NCBI RefSeq assembly: GCF_011601345.1
Contig: NZ_JAAORB010000004.1
Span: forward strand, 62,001 to 126,000
Reading direction: 5' to 3'
DNA from: Roseovarius gahaiensis
GTDB taxonomy: Bacteria; Pseudomonadota; Alphaproteobacteria; Rhodobacterales; Rhodobacteraceae
Length of the DNA: 64,000 bases
Shown here: one piece after another, positions 33,442 through 42,262 of the stretch
How the letters are laid out: each line of letters begins with the position of its first letter
How positions within the stretch are numbered: the stretch's first letter is position 1
The notes under the pieces: model-generated
Seen by the model: the letters and a program-made list of their open reading frames with translations, nothing else
Database searches by the model: none
Told to the model about the DNA's origin: nothing
Made by a program: the position numbers and the translations under genes

Positions 33442-34707
33442 CTAGATCCGGCCCTTCCATGGCACCAGCCATGCCTCGGCCTTGCGTGTCAGGATATCGA
33501 TGGCATAGCCAATAATACCAATCAGGATGATACCCATGATCACGATATCGGTGTTCTGGAAGCGGGCGGCGACCATGACCATCATCCCGACACCTTTCTC
33601 GGCGGCGACAAGTTCGGCGGCCACAACAGTGCCCCAGCATACCCCCATGGCCACCCGCGCACCGGTGAAGATTTCCGGCAGGCTGTTGGGCACGATCACA
33701 TGGCGCATCAACTGCCACTTGCTGGCGCCCAGCGAATAGGCCGCATGCACCTTGGAAATCGCCACACCCGACACGCCCGCGCGCGCCGAAATTGTCATGA
33801 TCCAAAGCGCCGCCAGAAACAGCAGGATGATCTTACCGGATTCACCGATCCCGGCCCAGATGATGACCAGCGGGATCAAGGCCAAGGGCGGCACCGGGCG
33901 CATGAATTCCACAATCGGGTCAAACCAGCCGCGGAACCAGTTGCTCAACCCCATCGCGTAGCCAAGCGGGATACCCACCGCCGCGCCGATGACAAAGCCC
34001 ACGATCACCCGGAACAGCGACCAGAACAAATGCTCCCACAGGGTGAAGTTCTGATAGCCTTCGCTGGCGATCTCGCCGACACGGGCCACCACAGCCTCGG
34101 GCGCGGGCAGCCAGATCGGTTCCATTTGCATGCCCTTGGCCGGGCTGAAATTGAGCGAGCCTTTCGCCGTCACGGCAACCGATCCATCGACAACGCGCAC
34201 GGTCTCACCGGGCGCGACCGGCTGGCCGTCAATCGCCACCACCTTGGCGCCCTCCTTGCGCTTGACCTCGTCGTTCTTGTCCATCAGCAAAAGTTCGGAC
34301 CGCCAAGCGCCAACCTTGATCGCATCGTTTTTGGCAAAGCCGTCGCCGGGCTGAATCTCGGGCTCCTCGGCGTCTGCGCCCACCTTGAAGACACGGGCAT
34401 AAACCGTGGCATCGTCGCGGCGGCCATCCGGGGCTTCAAGCGTGTAGGTGAATTGCGTATCGCCCACAAACGGGCCTGGCGCATGGATCGGCACCCATTG
34501 CGACCCGGTGAAGGCCCCCCACAGCAGGAAAATAGCAACAATCGAGATCACGCTGGCCCAACGATCGGGTTTGACCGCGCTTTCATCTCCGAATGTCACG
34601 GTTTTCAGCGAGGTGAAATCCTGCATTTGGCGGAATTTACGGACCCCGAAACGCACCAAGAAAAAAGCCGCCGCGAATATCACGACATAGAGTATCAGAA
34701 TAGTCAT
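33442..34707 (-). CDS. tauC: taurine-type ABC transporter permease with large periplasmic insertion
   Basis: A 421-residue protein. The C-terminal 230 residues form the TauC/SsuC-type permease core (LFRVIVGFVIGAAVGIPLGYAMGL, PVPPLALIPLVIIWAGIGESGKI, YSLGASKWQLMRHVIVPNSLPEIFTGARVAMGVCWGTVVAAELVAAEKGVG). Before it are two N-terminal helices and about 150 hydrophilic residues (FVGDTQFTYTLEAPDGRRDDATVYARV...), probably periplasmic. Usual TauC proteins are about 260-280 residues. It overlaps tauB by four bases. Taurine is inferred from the divergent tpa gene. Confidence 0.85.
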   Translation of the reverse strand: MTILILYVVIFAAAFFLVRFGVRKFRQMQDFTSLKTVTFGDESAVKPDRWASVISIVAIFLLWGAFTGSQWVPIHAPGPFVGDTQFTYTLEAPDGRRDDATVYARVFKVGADAEEPEIQPGDGFAKNDAIKVGAWRSELLLMDKNDEVKRKEGAKVVAIDGQPVAPGETVRVVDGSVAVTAKGSLNFSPAKGMQMEPIWLPAPEAVVARVGEIASEGYQNFTLWEHLFWSLFRVIVGFVIGAAVGIPLGYAMGLSNWFRGWFDPIVEFMRPVPPLALIPLVIIWAGIGESGKIILLFLAALWIMTISARAGVSGVAISKVHAAYSLGASKWQLMRHVIVPNSLPEIFTGARVAMGVCWGTVVAAELVAAEKGVGMMVMVAARFQNTDIVIMGIILIGIIGYAIDILTRKAEAWLVPWKGRI

Positions 34708-35513
34708 GCCGAAGCCTCCTCGGAGCGGCCCATGATCTCTTCTTCCATGTCCCAGATCATCGACAGGATTTCTTCGCGCTTTTCCCCGAATTCAGGGTTT
34801 TTCTTGACCTCGCGCAGATCGCGACCCACGCCGTCATCGGCAAACGGCAAGCTGTATTCCTTATGGATGCGGCCGGGGCGCGGGGCCATGACCAACAGCC
34901 GTTCGCCCAGCAACAGCGCCTCTTCGACGGAATGGGTGATCAGGATGATCGTCTTGCCAGTTTCTTTCCACAGCTTGAGGACCAGACCCTGCATCTTTTC
35001 GCGTGTCAGCGCATCCAGCGCGCCCAGCGGTTCATCCATCAAGATCACGTCAGGATCATTGGCCAGACAGCGCGCCAGCGCAACGCGCTGCTGCATCCCG
35101 CCTGACAATTCGTAAACGGCCTTGTCTTTGAAGCCCTGCAAGCCGACAACATCCAGCAGGTGATCAACCGTTTCGCCCCATTGTTTTTCACGTTTTCCGG
35201 CCATCCGGGGGCCGAAACTGACATTGTCGCGCACGCTCATCCACTCGAACAGCGCGCCTTGCTGAAACACCATGCCGCGTTCGGCATCCGGGCCGGTGAC
35301 AAGATGGTCGTTCAGCATGATCCGCCCCTCGGTGGGGGCCAGAAAACCGGCAAGGATGTTCAAAAGCGTGGTCTTGCCACAGCCCGACGGGCCCAGAACG
35401 CTCATCAATTCGCCGGTATTGAGGGTCAGAGATACGTCCTTGAGGGCCTGCACGTGACTGCCATTGGGCAAATCGAAACGCATCGAGATATTTTCGATGG
35501 ATAGCGTCGACAT
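34704..35513 (-). CDS. tauB: taurine-type ABC transporter ATP-binding protein
   Basis: A 269-residue ATPase of the nitrate/sulfonate/taurine family with Walker A (LGPSGCGKTTLLNILAGF), signature (LSGGMQQRVALARCLA), Walker B (VILMDEPLGALDALTREKMQ) and switch His (LITHSVEEALLLGERLLVM). It drives uptake with TauA and TauC. The gene lies between tauA, separated by a strong hairpin, and tauC, with which it overlaps. Confidence 0.9.
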   Translation of the reverse strand: MSTLSIENISMRFDLPNGSHVQALKDVSLTLNTGELMSVLGPSGCGKTTLLNILAGFLAPTEGRIMLNDHLVTGPDAERGMVFQQGALFEWMSVRDNVSFGPRMAGKREKQWGETVDHLLDVVGLQGFKDKAVYELSGGMQQRVALARCLANDPDVILMDEPLGALDALTREKMQGLVLKLWKETGKTIILITHSVEEALLLGERLLVMAPRPGRIHKEYSLPFADDGVGRDLREVKKNPEFGEKREEILSMIWDMEEEIMGRSEEASA

Positions 35514-35559
35514 CCCACCTCCGTTCGGTTGTTATTTTGAATTTTTGCGGGCGGAAGGG

Positions 35560-35593
35560 GCGCGGGCCGCCGTGGTGTTCCAGCGGCCCGCGC
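35560..35593 (-). promoter_or_regulatory. intercistronic hairpin 3' of tauA
   Basis: GCGCGGGCCGC (35560-35570) and GCGGCCCGCGC (35583-35593) form a perfect 11-bp stem with a 12-nt loop, 13 bp after tauA. No U-tract follows directly. Stabilisation of the tauA mRNA or partial termination before tauB is likely. Confidence 0.65.
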
Positions 35594-35606
35594 GATCACG
35601 CTTTGC

Positions 35607-36605
35607 TTACATCTCGCTTGCCTGCGTCAGCGGGCCAAGATTGACATTGTCCACATACGTGTCGAGCGCCGCATCGATACTGCCGGCCTCGACGAACACG
35701 TCAGCCACGCCTTTCATGAATTCCTGTGCGCCACCGTCCAGCCACTTTGCGGTCAACTGGTCTTCGACGGTTGGGAACACGAATGTGTCAATGGTGGCTG
35801 CCGTCGCCTCGACATCCATACCGCTGTCCTTGGCGATGACAGGCAACATTTCATCGCGATTGGCCGGATCGGCCCACATGGCGTTGGCGTCTGCCGTGAC
35901 TTTCAGGAAATTGGCCACAACATTGGGGTTTTCGGCAATGAAATCGGCCGGGCCGCTGGTGACGTCAAACACCAGAATACCCAGTTCTTCCTTTTCCGCC
36001 CCGGTCAGCAGCACGTTGCCATGCTCCTTGGCACGGCGCAGTGATCCGCCCCAGCCACAGAACATATCAACCGCACCCTGTGCGATGGCGGCAGCCCCTT
36101 CGGGCGGGGCCATGTTGACCACATCCATGCTCGAGATATCGACGCCGAAATGGTTCATCTGCTTCAAAAATCCGTAATGCGCGGCGGTGCCGAGCGGCAC
36201 GGCAACTTTTTTCCCGGCCAGTTCATCCGCGTTCGTTTTGTCGATTTCCAGTACTTCGGCGACAACACAGTTGTCGTTGTCGGCATAAGACACAGCGACA
36301 TCGACCACTTGCAAATCCTGCCCGGCGCTGGTGGCCACGACGAAGGGCGGCACGCCCTGACTGACCGACAGTTGCACATCACCCGAGGCCATCGCCGCAC
36401 TCATTGCGGTGCCGGTATCGAAGGCACGCCAATTCACGGTCATGCCAAGCGCTTCGTCATAGGTGCCTTGAACCTTGGCGTATTGGAACGGCATCGGCCA
36501 TTCAAGGAAATACGCTACGGTTAGATCTTGGGCCGTCGCGGCGGCGCTGCTGGCCAAAAGGGCAGCTCCCGCTGCGGCGGATATAAGGGTGGATTTGATC
36601 TTCAT
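35607..36605 (-). CDS. tauA: taurine-type ABC transporter substrate-binding protein
   Basis: From the ATG at 36605 (MKIKSTLISAAAGAALLASSAAATAQ) the protein has 332 residues with a Sec signal peptide. The mature part has LTVAYFLEWPMPFQYAK, WRAFDTGTAMSAAMASGDVQLSVSQGVPPFVVATSAGQD and KKVAVPLGTAAHYGFLKQM, as in TauA/SsuA-type proteins of roseobacters. It leads the tauABC operon and is divergent from tpa across about 400 bp of regulatory DNA. Confidence 0.9.
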   Translation of the reverse strand: MKIKSTLISAAAGAALLASSAAATAQDLTVAYFLEWPMPFQYAKVQGTYDEALGMTVNWRAFDTGTAMSAAMASGDVQLSVSQGVPPFVVATSAGQDLQVVDVAVSYADNDNCVVAEVLEIDKTNADELAGKKVAVPLGTAAHYGFLKQMNHFGVDISSMDVVNMAPPEGAAAIAQGAVDMFCGWGGSLRRAKEHGNVLLTGAEKEELGILVFDVTSGPADFIAENPNVVANFLKVTADANAMWADPANRDEMLPVIAKDSGMDVEATAATIDTFVFPTVEDQLTAKWLDGGAQEFMKGVADVFVEAGSIDAALDTYVDNVNLGPLTQASEM

Positions 36606-37005
36606 GTGGCAAACTCTCCTGTTGGTCTTTTGTTTGTCGTCGGGCGGAATTTTCGCAGTTCCCGGCCCGGTCAGACCCAAAACACACCAAATCCCACCAA
36701 ACCTGTGATTTGTAACGATATCCGATCCGAATTTGTGATTCCGATCAATGTTTTTATGATCTCGCCCTTGGTATTTCGGATTTTTGGAAAGGCCAATTCG
36801 GGCAAAATGCACGAAATTGTCGCAGCTCCGCGGGGCCTTGTAGATAACACTATTTATATGTGTCGCCCACTGGTCATAAGATTAATGTCCAACTGGATAT
36901 ATCGGAAACCTGGCATTAAAGGCTGAATAGAGCCTAGAATAAAGCGCAGGCCTTTGCCTGCCACCCCGGCCATTGGCCGGGCCTTATCGGATGGAGCACC
37001 CACTC
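36606..37005. promoter_or_regulatory. tauA/tpa divergent intergenic region (400 bp)
   Basis: This is the longest gene-free stretch in the window. It is more AT-rich than its surroundings and carries no convincing gene; a frame open upstream of tauA here is not protein-like. It contains three CTGG-type direct repeats (36870-36919) close to tpa and presumably both promoters. Confidence 0.6.
36870..36919 (+). promoter_or_regulatory. TauR-like direct repeats before tpa
   Basis: CTGGTCATAA (36870-36879), CTGGATATAT (36893-36902) and CTGGCATTAA (36910-36919) repeat in the same direction. They resemble CTGGACYTAA, the direct-repeat motif reported for the MocR/GntR-type activator TauR upstream of tpa in Rhodobacter. 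No tauR gene is present in the window. Confidence 0.45.
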
Positions 37006-38391
37006 ATGGATGGCAACCTGCAGAACGACATCGAAAAAATCGTCGAGGCCGATCGCGCCCACGTTTGGCATCACTTGACCCAACACAAACCACTGGAAAC
37101 CGGCGAGCCGCGCATCATCGTCGAAGGGCGCGGCATGCGCGTGTGGGACCAGCACGGCAAGGAACACCTTGATGCCGTCTCGGGCGGGGTTTGGACGGTG
37201 AACGTGGGCTATGGTCGCGAACGCATCGCGAATGCCGTGCGCGACCAGTTGATCAAGCTGAACTATTTCGCAGGCTCGGCAGGGTCTGTGCCCGGTGCGC
37301 AATTTTCGGAAAAACTGATCTCGAAAATGCCGGGGATGAGCCGTGTATATTACACAAACTCGGGCTCGGAGGCGAACGAGAAAGCGTTCAAGATGGTGCG
37401 CCAGATCGCGCACAAACGGTATGGCGGCAAAAAGCACAAGATCCTTTACCGTGACCGCGATTATCACGGGTCGACCATCGGGGCGATGTCGTGTGGCGGG
37501 CAGGACGAACGCAATGCGCAATACGGCCCCTTTGCGCCGGGGTTCGTGCGGGTGCCGCATTGTCTGGAATACCGCGCGCAATGGGATTTGTCGGGCGAGG
37601 AATATGGCCAGCGCGCCGCCGATGCCATCGAAGAGGTGATTTTGGCCGAAGGCCCCGATACTGTGGGCGCGCTCTGCCTTGAGCCTGTCACGGCAGGTGG
37701 CGGCGTGATCACCCCGCCCGAGGGCTACTGGCCGCGCGTGCAGGAAATCTGCCGCAAATACGATATCTTGCTGCATATTGACGAAGTCGTCTGCGGTGTG
37801 GGCCGCACCGGCACGCATTGGTTCGGCTATCAGCATTACGGGGTTGAACCCGATTTCGTGACCATGGCCAAGGGCGTGGCCAGCGGATATGCCGCCATCG
37901 CCTGCTGTGTCACCAACGAGCGTGTGTTCGACATGTTCAAAGAAGACATGACCGATCCAATGGACTATTTCCGCGACATCTCGACCTTTGGCGGCTGCAC
38001 CGCCGGGCCAGCCGCGGCGTTGGAAAACATGGCCATCATCGAGGAAGAGGGCCTGTTGGAAAACACAACGGTCATGGGCGACTACATGCTGGACCAGCTG
38101 CACGCCCTGAAAGACAAGCACAAGGTCATCGGTGACGTGCGCGGCAAGGGCCTGTTTCTGGGGGCCGAACTGGTGGCTGACCGCACCAGCAAAGAGCCGG
38201 TGCCGGAAAAGCACGCACAGGCCGTCGCCGCCGACTGCATGGCGCAGGGCGTGGTGATTGGCGTGACCAACCGCTCGATCCCCGGCTTCAACAATACACT
38301 GTGTTACTCCCCGGCGCTGATCGCCACCCGCGACGATATCGACCAGATCATCGCGGCCACCGACAAGGCGCTGACCAAGGTCTTTGGCTAA
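37006..38391 (+). CDS. tpa: taurine-pyruvate aminotransferase
   Basis: From the ATG at 37006 (MDGNLQNDIEKIVEADRAHVWHHLTQHKP), with GGAG about nine bases upstream, the enzyme has 461 residues. Class III PLP features are GVWTVNVGYGRERIANAV, TNSGSEANEKAFKMVRQIAH, YRDRDYHGSTIGAMS, LLHIDEVVCGVGRTGTHWFG and the lysine in PDFVTMAKGVASGYAAIACC. The N-terminus and overall pattern match Tpa of roseobacters, which converts taurine and pyruvate to sulfoacetaldehyde and alanine. Divergent tauABC supports this. The next pathway genes (xsc, pta) are not here. Confidence 0.88.
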   Translation: MDGNLQNDIEKIVEADRAHVWHHLTQHKPLETGEPRIIVEGRGMRVWDQHGKEHLDAVSGGVWTVNVGYGRERIANAVRDQLIKLNYFAGSAGSVPGAQFSEKLISKMPGMSRVYYTNSGSEANEKAFKMVRQIAHKRYGGKKHKILYRDRDYHGSTIGAMSCGGQDERNAQYGPFAPGFVRVPHCLEYRAQWDLSGEEYGQRAADAIEEVILAEGPDTVGALCLEPVTAGGGVITPPEGYWPRVQEICRKYDILLHIDEVVCGVGRTGTHWFGYQHYGVEPDFVTMAKGVASGYAAIACCVTNERVFDMFKEDMTDPMDYFRDISTFGGCTAGPAAALENMAIIEEEGLLENTTVMGDYMLDQLHALKDKHKVIGDVRGKGLFLGAELVADRTSKEPVPEKHAQAVAADCMAQGVVIGVTNRSIPGFNNTLCYSPALIATRDDIDQIIAATDKALTKVFG

Positions 38392-38419
38392 ATCAATCCG
38401 GCCATTGATTTCCCCTCCT

Positions 38420-38449
38420 GCCCGGTGCCTTCGCGTGCCGGGCTTTTTT
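38420..38449 (+). terminator. Rho-independent terminator of tpa
   Basis: GCCCGG and CCGGGC pair around a short GC-rich loop that can extend the stem, followed by TTTTTT at 38444-38449. It sits 28 bp after the tpa stop and touches the 3' end of convergent truA. Confidence 0.85.
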
Positions 38450-39218
38450 ATGGGGCAAAAGGATCGTCCGGATACCCTACCCCGGCCAGATACAGACCCT
38501 GCGGCGGACAAACCGGGCCACAGGCCGCGCGGTCGCGCGCCTCTAGCGCGTGCTTGACATCCTCGGGTGCCCACGCGCCTGCCCCCACACGCTCCAGCGT
38601 GCCGACAAAACTGCGCACCTGATTGTGCAGGAACGACCGGGCGCGCAGGTGAAACTGCAGCTCGGGGCCGCCAACGCCCTCGACGCGCTCAATCTCAAGA
38701 GCATCCAGCGTTTTAACCGGGCTTTGCGCCTGACAGATCGACGACCGGAAAGTGGTGAAATCATGATGGCCCAGAAGGTGCGCCGCACCCTCGCGCATCG
38801 CCGCGATATCCAATTCATGCGGCACCTGCCAAACCAACCCCTTGTCCAGCGTCGCGGGCGCGCGCCGCATCAGCAGGCGAAACAGATAGCGCCGTTCGAC
38901 AGCGGAAAACCGGGCATGCCAGTCCTCATCCACCCGCGCGCAGGCGACGATGGCCACCGGCTCAGGCTTCAGATGATAATTCAGCGCCTCGGACAGGCGG
39001 AACGGCGTCCAATCCTTGGTCAGATCGCAATGCGCCACCTGCGCCAACCCATGCACGCCCGCATCCGTACGGCCAGCGGCAGCAATGTTGTGCGGCCCCG
39101 GCTCCAACCGGGCCAGCGCCGCCTCGATCGAACCCTGCACCGAGGGCTGATCGACCTGCCTTTGCCAACCGACAAAAGGCGCACCGTCATATTCCACTTT
39201 CAACGCGTATCTTGGCAT
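38448..39218 (-). CDS. truA: tRNA pseudouridine synthase A
   Basis: A 256-residue enzyme with the N-terminal [26 protein letters not shown] and the catalytic aspartate in [21 protein letters not shown], plus [21 protein letters not shown] near the C-terminus. It makes pseudouridine at positions 38-40 of tRNA anticodon stems. Length and motif order are normal. Confidence 0.95.
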   Translation of the reverse strand: MPRYALKVEYDGAPFVGWQRQVDQPSVQGSIEAALARLEPGPHNIAAAGRTDAGVHGLAQVAHCDLTKDWTPFRLSEALNYHLKPEPVAIVACARVDEDWHARFSAVERRYLFRLLMRRAPATLDKGLVWQVPHELDIAAMREGAAHLLGHHDFTTFRSSICQAQSPVKTLDALEIERVEGVGGPELQFHLRARSFLHNQVRSFVGTLERVGAGAWAPEDVKHALEARDRAACGPVCPPQGLYLAGVGYPDDPFAP

Positions 39219-39327
39219 AGCTGCCCAATACCCCGCCGCCCCTAGGGGAACAATCCCCCAAACCTCCCCTCTGGCAACTGAGCGTGTGCGTGGCTATCTT
39301 GGTCAGGGCACAGGCAGGGGGCCGCAA

Positions 39328-40743
39328 TTGATCATCACCGATATCACCGATGGCCTGACACGTAAGGTCGGGACTGTGACCGACACCCTGTCGGAATCCC
39401 TGTTCGAGCCGGTGATACGGCTGGGCGTGACCGGACTGTCGCGCGCCGGTAAGACGGTATTCATCACCTCGCTGGTGTCCAACCTGATGGATCGGGGCCG
39501 GATGCCCGGCCTGCTGGCCGCCTCTGAAGGCCGGATCAGCGCGGCGTTTTTGCAACCGCAGCCAGACGATACCGTGCCGCGATTTGACTATGAAACCCAC
39601 CTTGCCGCGCTGACCGCGCCCGAACCGCGTTGGCCCGACAGCACGCGCGCCGTATCGGAATTGCGCCTGTCGCTGCGGGTCCGTCCCACAGGGCTGCTGT
39701 CGGGGTTGTCGGGGCCACGCACCGTGCATCTGGATATCGTGGATTATCCCGGTGAATGGCTGCTGGATTTGGCCCTGTTGGACAAGTCTTATGCAGACTG
39801 GTCGGCCGAGGTGCTGGCCCGTCTGGCAGATCGCCCGCAAGCCACCGATTACCTGACACAAGCGCAGGCCACCGACCCCGCCGCCGCGCTGGATGAACCC
39901 GTGGCGCAATCGCTCGCCAAAGGGTTCACTGCCTATCTGAACGCGGCCCGCGATGCCGGGTTTTACGATTGCACGCCGGGGCGGTTCCCGCTGCCCGGCG
40001 ACATGGCCGGATCCCCCGCTCTGACCTTTGCCCCGCTGGCCCCGCCCGACAAACCGTCGCGCAAATCGCTGTGGCGCGAAATGGAGCGCCGGTTCGAAGC
40101 CTACAAGGCGCAGATCGTCAAACCGTTCTTCCGCGATCATTTCGCCCGGATCGACCGGCAGATCGTGCTGGTGGATGCCTTGGGTGCCATCCATCGTGGG
40201 CCCCGCCCTGTCGAGGATATGCGCCGCGCCATGGCCGACATCCTGTCAGCCTTCCGTCCGGGGCGGAACGCTTTTCTGACCCGCCTGTTGATGGGCCGCC
40301 GGGTGGAAAAAATCCTGTTTGCCGCCACCAAGGCCGACCACCTGCACCACACCCAACACGCCCGCCTGACGGCGATCATGGCGGCACTGACGCGCGACGC
40401 CCGCGACCGCGCCGATTTCGCCGGGGCCGACACCCAAGCCATGGCCATCGCCGCGCTGCGCGCCACAGTCGAGGAAACCGTGCAGCACAACGGGCGACCG
40501 CTTGAGTGCGTGCGCGGGCGGCTGCTGGACACCGGCAAGCAGGCGGCGTTCTATCCCGGTGACTTGCCCCAAGACCCCGCCCGCCTGCTGGCCCCGGCGC
40601 GCGAGGGCGCAAAACACTGGCTAGACGCCGATTATCAGGTGATGAATTTCGCGCCCGCCCGTCTGAGCCTGAGACCCGGCGAAGGCCCGCCGCATATCCG
40701 GCTGGACCGGGCCGCGCAGTTCCTGATCGGGGATCGGTTGTGA
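39328..40743 (+). CDS. YcjX family P-loop GTPase-like protein
   Basis: The likely start is TTG at 39328 (MIITDITDGLTRKVGTV...), with AGGGGG seven to twelve bases upstream; a longer reading from 39286 starts at a non-ATG codon without such a site. The protein has about 471 residues with the P-loop GLSRAGKTVFITSLVSNLMDRGRMP and the YcjX motifs VHLDIVDYPGEWLLDLALLDKSYADWS and ILFAATKADHLHH. YcjX with YcjF belongs to the phage-shock/envelope-stress set in enterobacteria. It overlaps the next gene by four bases. Confidence 0.88.
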   Translation: MIITDITDGLTRKVGTVTDTLSESLFEPVIRLGVTGLSRAGKTVFITSLVSNLMDRGRMPGLLAASEGRISAAFLQPQPDDTVPRFDYETHLAALTAPEPRWPDSTRAVSELRLSLRVRPTGLLSGLSGPRTVHLDIVDYPGEWLLDLALLDKSYADWSAEVLARLADRPQATDYLTQAQATDPAAALDEPVAQSLAKGFTAYLNAARDAGFYDCTPGRFPLPGDMAGSPALTFAPLAPPDKPSRKSLWREMERRFEAYKAQIVKPFFRDHFARIDRQIVLVDALGAIHRGPRPVEDMRRAMADILSAFRPGRNAFLTRLLMGRRVEKILFAATKADHLHHTQHARLTAIMAALTRDARDRADFAGADTQAMAIAALRATVEETVQHNGRPLECVRGRLLDTGKQAAFYPGDLPQDPARLLAPAREGAKHWLDADYQVMNFAPARLSLRPGEGPPHIRLDRAAQFLIGDRL

Positions 40744-41189
40744 CCCCGGTGCGCGCCCATATCGGTCATGCACCGCATCTTCTGGCCATCCTCTGGGCGT
40801 TCACCCGCGCCACGCCGTGGCTGCCGCAGGTCCGCTCTCGGCTGACCGATATGCGAGTCATGGCAAAGGTGATCCACCGGGGCTGGGTGCAAGTTGTGTA
40901 TGACAGATACGGCCCGGCCGGGTTCATCGCACGCGACGGTGGGCGCATCCATGCGCTTTATGTGCATCCCCGCGCCCGTGGTCAGGGGCTGGGCCGGACG
41001 TTGCTGGATGATGCCAAAGCGCGCGCCCGTCAGTTGGATTTATGGGTCTTGCAGGCCAATACAGCCGCGCGGGGCTTTTACGCGCGCCACGGTTTTGCCG
41101 AGACCACCCGCACCCACGGCGCGGGCAATGATGAAAACTTGCCCGATATCCGTATGGTCTGGCAGGCATCGCACAGGGGACCGCAATGA
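40740..41189 (+). CDS. GNAT family N-acetyltransferase
   Basis: A 149-residue protein starting at GTG overlapping the ycjX stop. The acetyl-CoA site is IHALYVHPRARGQGLGRTLLDDAKARA, followed by LWVLQANTAARGFYARHGFAETTRT. Substrate unknown. It is wedged between ycjX and ycjF with four-base overlaps on both sides, so all three are co-translated. Confidence 0.88.
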   Translation: MTPVRAHIGHAPHLLAILWAFTRATPWLPQVRSRLTDMRVMAKVIHRGWVQVVYDRYGPAGFIARDGGRIHALYVHPRARGQGLGRTLLDDAKARARQLDLWVLQANTAARGFYARHGFAETTRTHGAGNDENLPDIRMVWQASHRGPQ

Positions 41190-42184
41190 CCAAAGGCCCG
41201 ATCCTGATTGATCTGGAAGATGACGCAGATGCGCCATCCCCGGCCACCGCGCCGCCGGTGCCCGACCCCGATGCACCACCCCCACCCGAGGGGCGCGCGA
41301 TGCAAACCGTGGCCACGCTGGCCGCGCGCAAACCATCAAAGCTGGCACGACTGTTCTGGGGGTTACTGCTGGCGTTCCTTGGCGCGGCTGTATCGGTGGC
41401 CGCTTGGGATTTCATCACCGGGCTGATGACGCGCGCGCCGCTGTTGGGCTATGCGGTCACAGGGCTGGCAGCGGCCTTTTTGCTGGTGCTGTTGATCATC
41501 GCGCTGCGCGAATTGCAGGCCATATCCAGATTGGCGCGACTTGACAGACTACACTCGCGCGCCGACGCTGCACTGAGCGCCGACAGCCTGCGTGACGCGC
41601 GTGCCGTGGTGTCCGATCTGACCCGGCTTTATTCCGGGCGCGACGATACAAGTTGGGGGCGCGAGCGCCTTGCCGATCTGAGCGGTGATCAATTCGACGC
41701 CGGCGCATTGCTTGGGCTGGCCGAGACCGAAATTCTGATACCGCTGGATCAGGTCGCCATGCAAGAAATCGAAGCCGCCGCACGGCAGGTGGCCACAGTC
41801 ACCGCTATTGTGCCGCTGGCGCTGGCTGATGTGGTGGTCGCGCTGACGTCGAACCTGCGCATGATCCGGCGCATCGCGGAAATCTATGGCGGGCGCGCGG
41901 GCACCTTGGGCAGTTGGCGGCTGGCGCGCGCCGTGATGACGCATCTGGTGGCCACAGGCGCCGTGGCCGTGGGCGATGATCTGATCAGTTCGGTCGCGGG
42001 CGGTGGTGTTGTGTCGAAAATCTCGCGCCGGTTTGGCGAGGGCGTGGTGAACGGCGCGCTGACCGCGCGGGTGGGTGTGGCCGCGATGGAGGTCTGCCGA
42101 CCGCTGCCCTTTGCGCAAACCCGCCGCCCATCTGTGACCGGCCTTGTCAAACGCGCTTTGACGGGCCTTTTCAGCTCGCGCTAA
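41186..42184 (+). CDS. YcjF / TIGR01620 family membrane protein (DUF697)
   Basis: A 332-residue protein with an acidic Pro-rich N-terminus (residues 1-40), two adjacent transmembrane helices (about 52-70 and 83-100) and the C-terminal DUF697 domain (VATVTAIVPLALADVVVALTSNLRMIRRIAEIYGGRAGTLGSWRLARAVMTHLVATGAVAVGDDLI). It is the usual partner of YcjX and ends the three-gene block. Confidence 0.9.
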   Translation: MTKGPILIDLEDDADAPSPATAPPVPDPDAPPPPEGRAMQTVATLAARKPSKLARLFWGLLLAFLGAAVSVAAWDFITGLMTRAPLLGYAVTGLAAAFLLVLLIIALRELQAISRLARLDRLHSRADAALSADSLRDARAVVSDLTRLYSGRDDTSWGRERLADLSGDQFDAGALLGLAETEILIPLDQVAMQEIEAAARQVATVTAIVPLALADVVVALTSNLRMIRRIAEIYGGRAGTLGSWRLARAVMTHLVATGAVAVGDDLISSVAGGGVVSKISRRFGEGVVNGALTARVGVAAMEVCRPLPFAQTRRPSVTGLVKRALTGLFSSR

Positions 42185-42262
42185 ACCCTGTGCCGTCAGG
42201 CCAAAAAGCGTATGCGCAGCCAAGGTGCCGACGAACAACGCCCCGGCGTGGGCGCGCCCCGC

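Noticed and set aside
36606-36812. N-terminal extension of tauA into the tpa promoter region
   Set aside because: The signal peptide starts at 36605; the upstream codons overlap regulatory DNA and look random.
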